DNA from: Dillenia suffruticosa
Taxonomy: Eukaryota > Streptophyta > Magnoliopsida > Dilleniales > Dilleniaceae
DNA length: 64,000 bases
Direction of reading: 5' to 3'
Assembly (NCBI GenBank): GCA_033439265.1
Contig: JAVTVX010000024.1
Span: forward strand, 13,561,001-13,625,000
The notes under the pieces are model-generated. The model searched no databases. It was given only the letters and a program-made list of their open reading frames with translations, and had not been told where the DNA came from. Of the stretch, positions 23,201 to 34,956 are shown in pieces (position 1 is the first letter of the stretch; every line of letters begins with the position of its first letter). A program made the position numbers and the translations under genes.

Positions 23201-24751
23201 ACTTTATTTCTATATGAGTTTAGGTTTTTGATTTAAGGGTGTATTAAAATGTTTGAAAAGTTTCTCAAGTATTTTAAATGTTTTCAATTGTTTTCAAATT
23301 ATTTTGAAAGGGCTTGATGATCAAAGTGTTTCAAATGATTTTGAAAATCTCCTACAGGTCCTAGGAAGTTAGGAATGTTATTTTTAGGGGGTTAAGTATC
23401 TATTTTAATTTCTATTCTATTTGTTAAGTTTAGATTCTCCTTTGTAAAACTATGCCCCCTAGACAAAGAATGAATAATCCGAATGAGATTTCTCCTACTC
23501 ACGTCTACATAATAATTATAGATTTCATACATATTAATTTCACCTCTTTATTGGATTATGGTTAAGATTCTGGCTAGTAGATTGTTTAAGGTACTTGGTG
23601 ATACTATCATTTATAATTTAATAACTCAAGTCCTTTTTTTTTAAGATAGATTCTAGATCTAGTTTTAGTGGCTTATCAGGTGGTTCATTATGTTGAGAAG
23701 CATGATAAAAGAGTATATTTGAAGTTTAATTCTTAAAAAGACATGTATAGAGTCTGTTGGGGTTTCTTAGATAATATGATGGAGAATAAAGATTTATGGG
23801 TTTCATAGAGAATTTGGACAAGAGGTTGCTTGAGTTCTGTTATTTTTCTATCATTAGTAATGGGAAACCTAACATTTGTTTTATTTTTGTTTTATTTTTT
23901 TGCTTCTTTTGGGTTGAGGTTGATGTCCTCGTTATCCATTCATGTTCATTATTCCTGTGGACCCATTGAATAAGTTAATTTAGAGAGGGTTTTAAGCGTG
24001 TCTTTTTTGGCCACGGAGTTGGGAGCGATGTCCTTTGTGACAGACAATAGATTTAGGAATGATGATGTTTGCATTTCTTATCTCTAAACTTTGATGAATT
24101 GGGAATTCTCATTGGTTGTGAAAAAAACAAAAAAGAAGGTACTTGGCCATTTCTTATTTAGAGGTTCTTTTGGAGGGCGATTTGAGGATTGTTCATGGTT
24201 TTTGAGTCTTGATAGCACGGTTGTGGTTTCTTAAGTTAAAGCATGTCTATCCTAGCATCTCATGCAAAATATTTCAAATAATAATGGAACTTGCTATTTG
24301 GACCTTTGGTTCAAAGTAATAACTTAAGGAAACTTTACAAGTGTTAGCAAGAGGAGATGGTTGATAATGATCGATAGCAATTTGGACAATTGGTTAGCCG
24401 TGCTAGTGCACTTACCTTGGGGCAAGTACATAAGTTGTCTCCAACACTACATTGTAGTAGACAGAATTATATCAATTACTACTTTGACAAGTCTGAGGTC
24501 TCTTCGACTTTATAAGAGTACATGGAAGGTTGCAACAAACCACCAATCCAACCTTTCAAAAAAAATAGCAACAATTTTTTAACTTGAACATCATTAATCA
24601 AATAATTGTGATGGACTAATAATCAGAATGGTTTTACTTTAGTTGTAATGAGTCCTTTCTATTAGAAGTTATGGACGATATGTACTCCACTAGAGGAGAG
24701 CGTTGGGTTAATAAATCACATGAGTTAGAAAATTCCTTTATTCTACTAATC
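23201..24751 (+). mobile_element. Gypsy-1 internal region with gag start
   Basis: The leader resembles that of gypsy-2, including TTTTTAGGGGGTTAAG. At 23452 an ATG opens a frame starting MPPRQRMNNPNE, a typical gag start for large chromovirus-like elements, but it stops after about 37 codons. The rest has no clear pol motif. The element continues beyond the inserted CACTA at 27283. Confidence 0.55.
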
Positions 24752-25019
24752 AAGTACTACAAAAAAATACGATTTTAGCAATGAAAAAAATTTGTCACTA
24801 TTTTACGACAGATTTAGCGACGAAAAATTTTTTCATTGCTATTTGTAATGAAATTAGCAATGATATATTATTCATGGCGAAATTCATTGCTAATTGGCAA
24901 TGAAATAATTTCATCGCAAAATCCATCATTAATCGGCAATGAAAAAATTTTCATTACAAATTTCGTCGCTAAATTAGCGACGGATAACACAATCCGTCGC
25001 TAAACTTAAATTTTTGTAT

Positions 25020-26215
25020 ATTAACATTTTATATTTTATTTTGTTTTGTTATTTTATTATTTTATTCATTTATATTATCTAATCATATTTATTATTTTAT
25101 AATATTTCAAATTAATTTTTTTTATTATTTATTATTTATTATTTTTTAAAAAATAATATTATTTTATTAATTTAATATTTTATTATTTAGCGACGGATTC
25201 CTGTTCCGTAGCTAAACTTAATTTTTTTAAATTAACATTTTATATTTTATTTTTTTGTTATTTTATTATTTTACTAATTTATATTATCTAATCATATTTA
25301 TTATTTTATAATATTTCAAATTAGTTTTTTTTTTATTTTTTAAAAAATAATATTATTTTATTATTTTAATATTTTATTATTTAGCGACGGATACCGCAAT
25401 CCATCGCTAAGTTGGCAACGGATTCCTGTTCCGTCGCTAAACTTAATTTTTTTTTTTAAATTAGCATTTTATATTTTATTTTGTTTTGTTATTTTATTAT
25501 TTTACTCATTTATATTATTTAATCATATTTATTATTTTATACTATTTCAAATTAGTTTTTTTTTATTATTTTATATTTTTATTTTTTAAAAAATATATTA
25601 TTTTATTTTTTAATATTTTATTATTTAGTGACGAATTCCCCAATTCGTCGCTAAACTAAATTTTTTTAAATTAACATTTTATATTTTATTTTGTTTTGTT
25701 ATTTTATTATTTTATTCATTTATATTATCTAATCATATTTATTATTTTATAATATTTTAAATTAGTTTTTTTATTATTTATTATTTATTATTTATTAAAA
25801 AAGTAATATTATTTTTTTTAATATTTTATTATTTAGTGACGGATTTGGCAATCTGTCGCAAAGTTAGCGATGGATCCCATATTCCGTCATTAAGGTAGCG
25901 ACGGATTTCACAATCCAATGTTAAACTTAATTTTTTTTAATTAACATTTTATATTTTATTTTGTTTGGTTATTTTATTATTTTATTCATTTATATTATCT
26001 AATCATATTTATTATTTATAATATTTCAAATTAGCTTTTTATTATTTTATATTTTATATTTTAAAAAAATAATATTATTTTATATTTTTTAATATTTTAT
26101 TATTTAGCAACGGATACCGCATTCTGTCGCTAAGTTAGTGACGGAGACAGCAATCCGTTGCTAAATTAGCGACGGATATCGCAATCCGTTGCTAAGTTAA
26201 ATTAACATTTTATAT
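25020..26215. repeat. ~230-bp tandem repeats inside the CACTA element
   Basis: Five or so AT-rich units each begin near ACATTTTATATTTTATTTTG, pass through TTATATTATCTAATCATATT, and end in a TTTAGCGACGGA block with its inverse. Each unit therefore carries one or two copies of the palindromic subterminal motif. The unit length varies by small indels. Confidence 0.85.
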
Positions 26216-26689
26216 TTTATTTTATTTTGTTATTAAAAAATATATAATTTTATATATAATTAAATAAAAGATAATGTTAATATAATAATTCAATAATAAT
26301 GTTATTATATATTTTATTTAATATATTATATATTGTCATATTTTCTTTTTATTATATTTAAAATAAAATAATAAAATATTTTAAAAATAAAATAAAGAAA
26401 AATATAAAATGTTATTTGAAAATATTATTTAAAATATTATAATATAATAAATATGATTTTTAAATATAAAATAATAAAATAAAATTAATATTAACAAATC
26501 ATATTTAATATACTAATTAAAAATAAAATATATAAAATACGCAGAAAATATATTGATATATAATATATTAAATAAAATAGAAAATATATAAATTTTAAAA
26601 TATAAAATAATAAAATAATTTAGTTTATTATTATTAGAAAATGTGAGAAAAAGATAACAAATAATAAAAAAAAAAGTGTATGGATACAT

Positions 26690-26875
26690 ATCTAATTATA
26701 GCCTAGTGGTTGAGGTGTTCCTAATATCTTGTGAGTGTACAGGTTCGATTCCCTTCGGAGCCGTTGGAGGCATTTCTTGCAAAATAAAGAGAGTAAGTGC
26801 AGGTTCAGGGGCTTGAGTGAGTGGGGCAGGTTCGAGTTCGGGCCAGTGGGTGGGTGCATTCCTAAAAAAATATAA
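26690..26875 (+). mobile_element. tRNA-derived SINE nested in the CACTA element
   Basis: GCCTAGTGGTTGAGGTG matches a polymerase III A box, and ACAGGTTCGATTCCC, about 30 nt later, matches a B box. A non-tRNA body follows and ends in a short A-run near 26870. The A-to-B spacing suits a tRNA-related SINE head; acceptor-stem pairing is lacking, so it is not a tRNA gene. Target duplications are unclear in this AT-rich setting. Confidence 0.7.
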
Positions 26876-27282
26876 TTTAATTTAGTGACGGATTTAAATT
26901 TATCGCTAAATTAAATATATAATTAAATAAAATAAAATGTTAATATAATAATATAATAAAAATATATAATATAATTTAGCGACAGATCTAAATCCGTCGC
27001 TAAATTAAATATATAATAAAATTAAATAAAATATTAATATAATAATTAAATAAAAATATATATAATAAATAAAAAATATTGTAATATATAATATAACTTA
27101 GCGACGGATCCTTTGGATCCGTCACTAAATTTTGCAACGAAATATTTTTTCGTTGTTAAATCTATCACTAAAATAGTGACAGATTCATGTTTTCGCCGCT
27201 AAACTTTTGTGCCGCGTCATTAGCGACGAAAAATTTTTCGTCGCTAAATCCATAGCTAAAATCTTGGCTTTTTGTAGTGAAG

Positions 27283-28431
27283 TATTGAGATTCATTGAAG
27301 TAAAACCCCTCATGCCTGATTGGACTTGAGGTGTTACAATTCGCATCTGGAGGCACCTGTACAAACGTGAAGCAACATTGCATTTCCTTTCAATGAGGTA
27401 CCCTATCTTTTAATTGTATTATAGTGTTAGGAATACACAATCAAACTGCATACGAAATTTGCATCTCTCTTTGACCTAAATATTTATAATCTTGGATTGC
27501 AGGGCTTTCACTTTAAAGTTTTAAGACTGCGAATCTGGTTTTTGATATAATTACTCCTATGACAGTCATAATTAGTTTCTTCTGTGGTGGTTCTAGGTGA
27601 CCAAGTTTTTCTTTGGATGTGAAGTTGAAAGAAAACAATAGTATTGTCTACAAATTAGACATAGTGAAGACTTATTGCTATGCTTGTTGGGAGTTCCATA
27701 TAATATTGGAGAGAGATTGAAAGCGTGGATTTAGAATTCTATCTCTATTCATGACTCTTCATTTTGGTTAATTGTTCTTAAAAAGACTCATTTTGGTGTT
27801 TGTGAGGTTTAAAACATCCTGTTTTCTATTTATCCCAACAAGAAGATACCCAAAGTAATGAGTTGAGATAGATTAGTGGGGTTTCGGATTAAGCATGCAC
27901 AACCAAAAACAAATTATTCTCCATAAATTAGGTTCTAGGTTAATTGAGTGTAGTCATATCCTTGTTGAAGATAGCCCTACTATTATGTTTATAACTAAGA
28001 TGAAAATATTGAGGGTTTGGGGAATAAATGAGGGTGTGGAGCACCAAAAAGGGAGGTTTGTACTAGTGATTAATAGAGATCCTTAGTTGGAATGTTTGTG
28101 CTTCTAGTAATAAGGGGGAGAATAGAAAGGTGAAGGAAAATATTTTAACTTTGATATTGTCTCCACTATAGAAATCAAACTTGAGATGGATGTTAAACTG
28201 ATTAATGCCTTTGGGATTCAAGAAATAAGGGTTCGAAGTGTCTCCTATCGAATGGGTCTTTAGGCAAGATTATTATTAATTAGGATATTTGAACTTTAGA
28301 TTAATTTCATGGTCTTCATTGATCTTTTTCCTTTCCATCTTCATCCTTCATGTTACTGGTCTTAATCAATGTTGGTTTGTAACAATATCTTTGAATAGGT
28401 CGAGACTTCATTATTTATTTTGGGAGTTGTT
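27283..28431. other. Decayed repeat DNA, probably gypsy-1 interior
   Basis: It continues the sequence interrupted by the CACTA element. Short broken frames are present, none assignable. The stretch at 27870-28300 has a faint LINE-like texture but no endonuclease or RT motif good enough to claim. Confidence 0.3.
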
Positions 28432-28557
28432 GTCATGGCCCGACCCGCAGGTCGAGCACACGAACAGACTGCCGCGACTCCTCGAGGCACGAGTATGCCT
28501 TACTTGCACGCCGAGGTGACGCAGGGTTAATATCACGACTCTGCTCGACATTTTAAA
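28432..28557 (-). repeat. 3' end of a minus-orientation gypsy LTR
   Basis: Read on the minus strand, the piece ends GGGTCGGGCCATGACA, like the LTR endings of gypsy-2 and gypsy-4. It is cut at 28557 by gypsy-2 and resumes at 37438. Confidence 0.65.
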
Positions 28558-31130
28558 TGTAATATCAAAAAAAACAAAAAAAAAAAAAAGAAAAGGGAAG
28601 GAAACGCAGCGTTTTGGACCAAAACGTTGCGCTCTCCCCAAGAGTGAAATTAGGGCAAAAAGCCCTAATTTCTCTCTCTCTTCCTTCTGTCTCTCTCTAT
28701 CTCATTCTCTCTCTCTCTTGAATCCCTCTCACTCCCGTCGCCTCTCCGCCACCACCTCCACCATCTCCGTCGTCCTTTGCCCCTTTTGTCCACCGCTCAC
28801 CGTCTCTCTCTCCATCGCTCTGTCTCTCTCTATCATCTCTCTCCCTCTCTCGATTTTGTGCTCTGCTCCGTCTATCTCTCGTGCGCGTGACAGTTCTCTC
28901 TTTGCTTGCTCGCTCGCGTGCGGTAGCTTTCCTCCTTGCTTGCTCGCGCGTGACAGCTTCCCTCCCACGAGCATGCGACAGCCTCGATTTCTTTCCTGCT
29001 CGCGCGTGACGGTCACTCTCTCCTTTGCTTGCTCACGCGCGCTGCACCCTGTGAGCTCCACCGTTCTGCAACCTTCGCAAAAGCCCCAAGCTGGCAGTGG
29101 CGAGAGGTATCTGAGAACCCTAGGCCACGACTCTTCCACTGCATAGGTAAGGGTCGATTTTTGATCAATAGGTTAGGGGTTTTGATTCTCTTGGTAATTT
29201 AAGCCTAATTATTGAATTTTTTGTCAGTCTAAAAGTACTGTAGGCCCAGACTGAATTGTAGACGCATGGACAATAGGGTTACGAGCTGCAAAAACCCTAG
29301 GTGAGGAATTTTTTGATGTATGCAATAACTGAGCAGATTTAGGCTAAATTTAGAATGAGATGTCTTATATATGTTCTGAAAATATATGGAATTTGAAGAG
29401 AATGCATTTTTTTTTAAGTTTGATATGTGATTTCTAGGGTTAATTCTAACTTCTACGTGAATTTAGATCGATTAATATGGAAGGAACGTGTTAGATGAAA
29501 TTAGAAACTTATTAGGTTGATGAGATTAGTTTTCCTTGGAGTTTGAATTGAAATTGTGAATTATTGGTCTAGGTGGACCTTTTGGAGACTTGAAAGGAGT
29601 CATTTTAGAAAGCTAATGGAAATAGGGAGTGAATACCCTCCCTAGAGGTGAGTGGACGGTTCATTGTGTTCTTAAATGAGAAACTTGTTTTAAAATTTGT
29701 TTTATAAATGATTTTATAAGATTTTTACATGTTTTATATAAATTGTTTTGTAATTGTGGGATGTCTGAACTAGATTGTAAAATATGAATGCATCCACTGT
29801 GTTTATGAATGCATGTGTACCATATGTTAATTGATGTTACTTTATGAATTATTATGGCAAAAAATTTATGATTATTTGTTGGAAATTATGGCACATGGTT
29901 TGTGAAATGAGGTATTCGAGAAATGAAAGGTGCTGGTAGTTAATGGCTATAGTCATTCCCACCACGGAGCGACCCGACGGGGTGGCGTGGTTGGGGTTAG
30001 ATGTACGGGGGAGTTAGACGTCCCTCCCTCTGCCGAAGTCATTTGATTTGCACCTCCGTGAGGTATGAGCCAACGCCAAGGAATGGGGCATGTTTTGAAA
30101 CGTTAGATGGAAAAACCCTTGGCGGACTTTCGTCTAGGTTCGGCCAGCCTAAGACGGGAATGCTTTTGATGGGACCCCAGGATTTTCTGATAAAATGATC
30201 ATTGTGGATACATGCTTTACGGATTGATTGAATTATTGAAATGTTTTTCCATATATAAAGTGTGATTTTGATATATGCTTTGACTGTCCCTCATTCACCC
30301 CTTATTTATGAGCACAATCACACCATTGCACTCCACTTACTGAGTATTCCCTAATACTCACCCCTCTCTTAACATTTTTCAGAGGATATTTAGTTCGGAG
30401 ATTGCACGTGGGAGCTTTGCGAAGGATTTTTGCTGCTTTGTATGGGTATCTAGCAAAGCTAGAAATTGTTTTGGGGAATTATAGTTCCTAGAACCATGGA
30501 AGGGAAGACTTGTATAATTCTTTTGGTATGGATTAAATCAATACCTGTTTCATATATTTGAGCAGTATCGATGGAATCCTTACTTAGTTTGTTATTGAAG
30601 TTTGTTTTGAAGTTTGTTTGGAACTTGTTACTTTTTTTTAAATTCTATTTTTGCTAAACTTATTGTTCAAATGGGACATTTGATTTGAAACATTGGGATT
30701 CGTTGCTTTCTTTTGATTTTATGAAGTTCTACACATCTCATATCGTTGGACTTTACTGACGCTAACTCGTTTTTTCAGGCGAGTGTTAGTAAAATCTTGC
30801 GACTATGATTTGGGACTTCTTGTATTTTAAATGTTTTATTTGTGCTGAAAATTCTGGAACGACTGGGATGGCCAATTTTGCATGCGTGCATGTACAGGAA
30901 CCCCATCCCATTTGTGTATCGACGCATGTTAGTGTGTACAGGGATGGACCGGATGAGTATTTTGCATGTGTATTGTTATATGATTTTCCTATTTCTGATG
31001 GATTTATGTATTGGATGAGTTGTTGTACTGATTGTAGTCTTGCGGAGTCCTGGTATATGGGGAGGTTTTGCCCGTGTATCGAGACAATGCGACAGCTGTT
31101 ATGTGGTCGATCCGAGGATCGGGCGTGACA
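28558..31130 (+). repeat. 5' LTR of gypsy-2
   Basis: 2,573 bp. It contains a CT-rich tract, a Cys/Leu/Ala-coding-looking GC-rich leader (28.7-29.15 kb) and the conserved stretch ACTGAGTATTCCCTAATACT near 30340. The frames at 28718-29146 on both strands are CT-repeat artefacts. Confidence 0.9.
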
Positions 31131-33447
31131 GCTTTATTGGTATCAGAGCCAGGTTCACGATTTTAAAAGTTCGATGATTTTGAAACATTTTCAAATGTCT
31201 CCAAATGTCCCTGAAAGTTTTTCAAAGATTTTGAAAGGGTTTGTTTTGAAAATTGTGACTTTTAAAGGTTTATCTGTCAGAGATGTACAAGAACTTTCCA
31301 TGGATTTTTAGAAAATTAAAAATATTCTTTTTAGGGGGTTAAGCACCTGGGTTAGTATTTATTTTAAATTGTTAACCTTAGACCATCTCTGTAGAGCTTT
31401 GCTCCCCATACGAAGAGTAAGGAATCCGAATAGGATCTTTTCTGTTCCACCTCCATAACCCGAATGAAGTATCACTTTATAAATAGTTTCTCAATTGTGA
31501 TTGAAGTCCCTTGGACTAACATTTTGATGTTAAAAGTTTGACACACTTGTGTATTAGGCATGACAATATGAAATTGTTTATGATTAGGTTATAGGGTAAA
31601 ATACTCTTGAGAGATTGCAATTGCGAATAGATGTTGGAGTTTGATAAATGTTTTTTGTGATTTGGAAAAGCAGACAGTTTGGATCAGCAGGAAAATTTGA
31701 CGATGCTTTGCTTTGCTTTTGTGCAACTACATTGCATCATATGCAGCCCTCTCTCCCATAAAGGTGGGCTATAGGCTATAAGAAGCATGTATAAGGACAA
31801 AGTATATGCAAGTGGTTAGATTGAACACATTTTTTTTTAGGGACATGATCTAGGTGGAATGCTTGTTTATGATTTTGATAGAAGTGGAATTGCTAGTAGA
31901 GGATTAGTGTGCCCAATTTGTCGGTTAAACCATGAGAAATGTGATAATAGCAATGTGACTTCAAGTATGTAACAATGACTAATGGGATCTTGCAAATATG
32001 TTTGGTGGTATTAATATCTTAGTGAGGTTAAAGTTCAGCTGTCAATGAACAAATTCGATTTGCAACTTGAAGAGGGCTAATACTTGTCTCTAGCATTTGG
32101 GATTCTATAATTATTAAAATTCAATACATACCATACTGAAATTGATATTAAATTTATCAAGGTTGTCTTTTCTAATAGTTGGAATACTTATCTTTCCATT
32201 GCTAATACTATCGTTCTTTTGATTCTACCTCTAGTTGGCTGTATTTCAGTAGGCTTGTCAATCTAAATCCAAGTAATTCTCACTTGTTTTTGAGTTTCTT
32301 GCACTTTGAGAAGATTGACTTGTACAGACTTGGGAAGTTCTTTGTTAGTAAAGCAATTTGAATCTTTAAGTTTTTGAGGAAATTGAAAATTAAAAAAAAA
32401 AAAAAGATCCCAAAGTTTGGAATAAGAATCTTTTTGGAGATACTAGAGAGAAGGAAAGTGCTACTCTTTGAGATATTGATGAGATTGATCTGCTTGAGGT
32501 TGATAAAAGGTTTGTCGGAGGATCTTTTCGCTTGGTAGAATCTTGGGAATTATCTTGAAGAGCTTCCTTTGAAGGAGGAAATAAGTTGACGGAAGAAGTG
32601 GGTTGGAGATGAGGGTTTTGTATACTGACATTAATATAAACATTTTTTTTGATGTTTTGAATTGACGAGTAGATAGAGAGTAAACGTAGAGAGAAGTGGA
32701 GGTAAGAGAGAAGTGGAGGTAAGATAAGAATAAATATAATTAACCTATGGAGATATGTATTGAGAGGTCACGACCAAGTATTAGAGGTATATTATCCAGG
32801 TTCTCTAGTAAACCAATGATTAGGAGATCACGCAGCCTCATTTTGCTGTGGCTAAGTTGGCACTTGTAGAAGCTAATGAGCTGTAGGTATATTTATAATA
32901 ATTAGCTTTGAGGTGGTTATATGTGGTTGATTTGATTTGGATAGCATATTAGTGATATTGCATAATACTAAAATTGATTGAGAATGATCATGATAGAAGT
33001 ATCTTGATTGGAAGATTTTCCAACTAAGGATTTGAGATTTAAAACTTGGAAGGCTTCTAATATTGCCAGTGGATTGTAGATAGCAAAAACCCATGAATCC
33101 AGCTTTTCCTTAGTTGACAGATTGCAGTCTTAGGATTTTTGTATATAGTATACTCATGGATTGATAGATCCCCTTGGTATTCAATTAATAATACTAAATT
33201 ATTTTCTAGTTGCCAATAATATTTTCTTGCTAAAGAGGCTTTAACTTTGCAAATTGTTGAAGAAAATTTTGAGTATAGTAGGAAAAGATTGCAAGTTTGG
33301 TAGCCAGGTCTATTTTGCCTTTGAAGAGAGCAAACTAAATATATTTCAGAATTTAAGCATCTCGAGAAATTCTTGTATGCAAAGTTTGAATTAGTGTTGA
33401 GTATAAATAAAAAGGAGAGGATATTGTTAATAAAGGAGCCAGAATGC

Positions 33448-33481
<34 letters not shown>

Positions 33482-34956
33482 AAATTGTAATAGAAGTAAG
33501 AAGTAGTAAATATGATGATTAATACTTTCTTACTTAGACAATATTGATACTAAAATATCGATGAGTATTATCAATTTAAGCATCAACTATTTATATGCAA
33601 TGCTCGATTGTCTTTTGTTTAAATTGAATTATATGGATGTGAATTTAGTACCTTAGGCAGAATGAATTAGAAAAATGATAGAGGTAGACGAGAATGATAT
33701 TGGTAGGGATTACCAGAAAGGTTCTGTAATTGTTTATAACCAATGATTATGACCATTAAGAGGATATTGTATTGTGAGGGTAAAATTGTTGTAAATTATT
33801 GATATGAAAGAGTGTTCGGTCCAATAGAGATGCAATATAAGTTACAAGATGAGCATTTTATTAAGGGGATATGATATGGATAAGCTTGAATAGAGTTAGC
33901 TACTGGGACATCTGACTATGCTAAATGGAAGTATTAAAAGGCATGATTTGGTTACTAACATGGATAGCCGTACTTAATGATGGCAAGGCCAAGGTAATGG
34001 CATAGTGATTGGTCAAACTATGATGATATATGGGTTAAAAGGATAGATATAAGCATGCCCAACAGTTTATAGTTAGAACTCTATTGCTGTCTAGTTTCAC
34101 ATGGACATAGTAATGACATTCTAAACTCTTGTTTCTTTCTGAGATGAATCTTAGCCTAATAGTAAAAGATTGCTTGTATCTTTATTTGAGGTCTAGAAAC
34201 ATCTTTTAATGTTGGTTTTACATTGCCCATCCAGGCCTTATATGGTTAGTGAGATGGTTTAAAAGAATCATCAACTTAGGTATAATCAGGACAATCGTCT
34301 TCCAAATACGAATTCTTCTTTCTCTGCGATGAGAAATAATTATAGAATCTTAATGCTAGTATTTTCTTGCTTGAATTTCAAGTGTATCCTTAAGGCCAAT
34401 TTTTCGATTCAGTAATCCTTTTGTTTAATGGGTTTTTCTTGGGTACTCTAAAGTTCAACTCTGTTTTCATAGAGTTTTACGAGGTTACTGAGTTAAATCA
34501 ATGTTATCTACTTTCATGGCAGTCAAACGCAGACATTTGGCTCATTGGAGTCTTATCATAATTGATTTGGTAGAATCAATGATTGGAATTTTGCAGATTT
34601 ATGATGTAAAGTGGTTTAAGGAATGTTTCATCTTCCTAAAATCCTTACGCTGACAATGATTTAAACCCTTCTATTGCTTTTTAGAAGTTTAAGCAACTTT
34701 ATAACTGATCTAGTCTCTAATGTTTTGACTTATTAATATTTCTCATATATTGTTTGGAATTATACTTTAGGAGGGTGGAGGAGACATCCTCAAAATACTA
34801 AATATTCTCGAGAGTTCATAAGGAATTTTAACCTAAAGATAAATATTTTTGAAATTGTTATTTAAGATATTATGAACAGAAACTAGGATTATAAAATTGC
34901 TGTATAATTACTATTTAAATTTTGAGGACGAAATTTGTTTTTAGGGGGTTAAGAGT
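31131..34956 (+). other. Gypsy-2 interior, heavily decayed
   Basis: The primer site lies at 31137-31153. A possible remnant of the gag zinc knuckle is at 31907-31940 (CPIC then NHEKC). No RT, RNase H or integrase motif could be recognised in about 3.8 kb, so the element is non-autonomous or mutated beyond recognition. Confidence 0.55.
33450..33478. repeat. (AT)n microsatellite
   Basis: About 14 uninterrupted AT units inside the gypsy-2 interior. Confidence 0.9.

Larger units (their letters stand above)
24755..27279. mobile_element. Non-autonomous CACTA (En/Spm) element
   Basis: A 2,525-bp element with terminal inverted repeats: the left end is TACTACAAAAAAATACGATT and the right end is GGCTTTTTGTAGTG, complementary to CACTACAAAAAGCC. 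The expected 3-bp target duplication AAG is present on both sides (24752-24754, 27280-27282). The left terminal C has become T. Subterminal sequence is packed with TTAGCGACGGATT and its inverse AATCCGTCGCTAA. No transposase is encoded. Confidence 0.85.

Noticed and set aside
26690-26765. tRNA gene
   Set aside because: A and B boxes are present, but acceptor and other stems do not pair and a SINE body follows.
27870-28430. LINE endonuclease or RT remnant
   Set aside because: Only faint resemblance in broken frames; no catalytic motif could be identified.
28718-29146. 142-aa plus and 136-aa minus frames, repeated at 35164-35535
   Set aside because: They are the CT-rich leader of both gypsy-2 LTRs; position in the LTR and low complexity argue against a gene.
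30001-30198. 65-aa frame conserved at 36389-36586
   Set aside because: Conservation reflects LTR identity, not coding selection; both copies lie at equivalent LTR positions.
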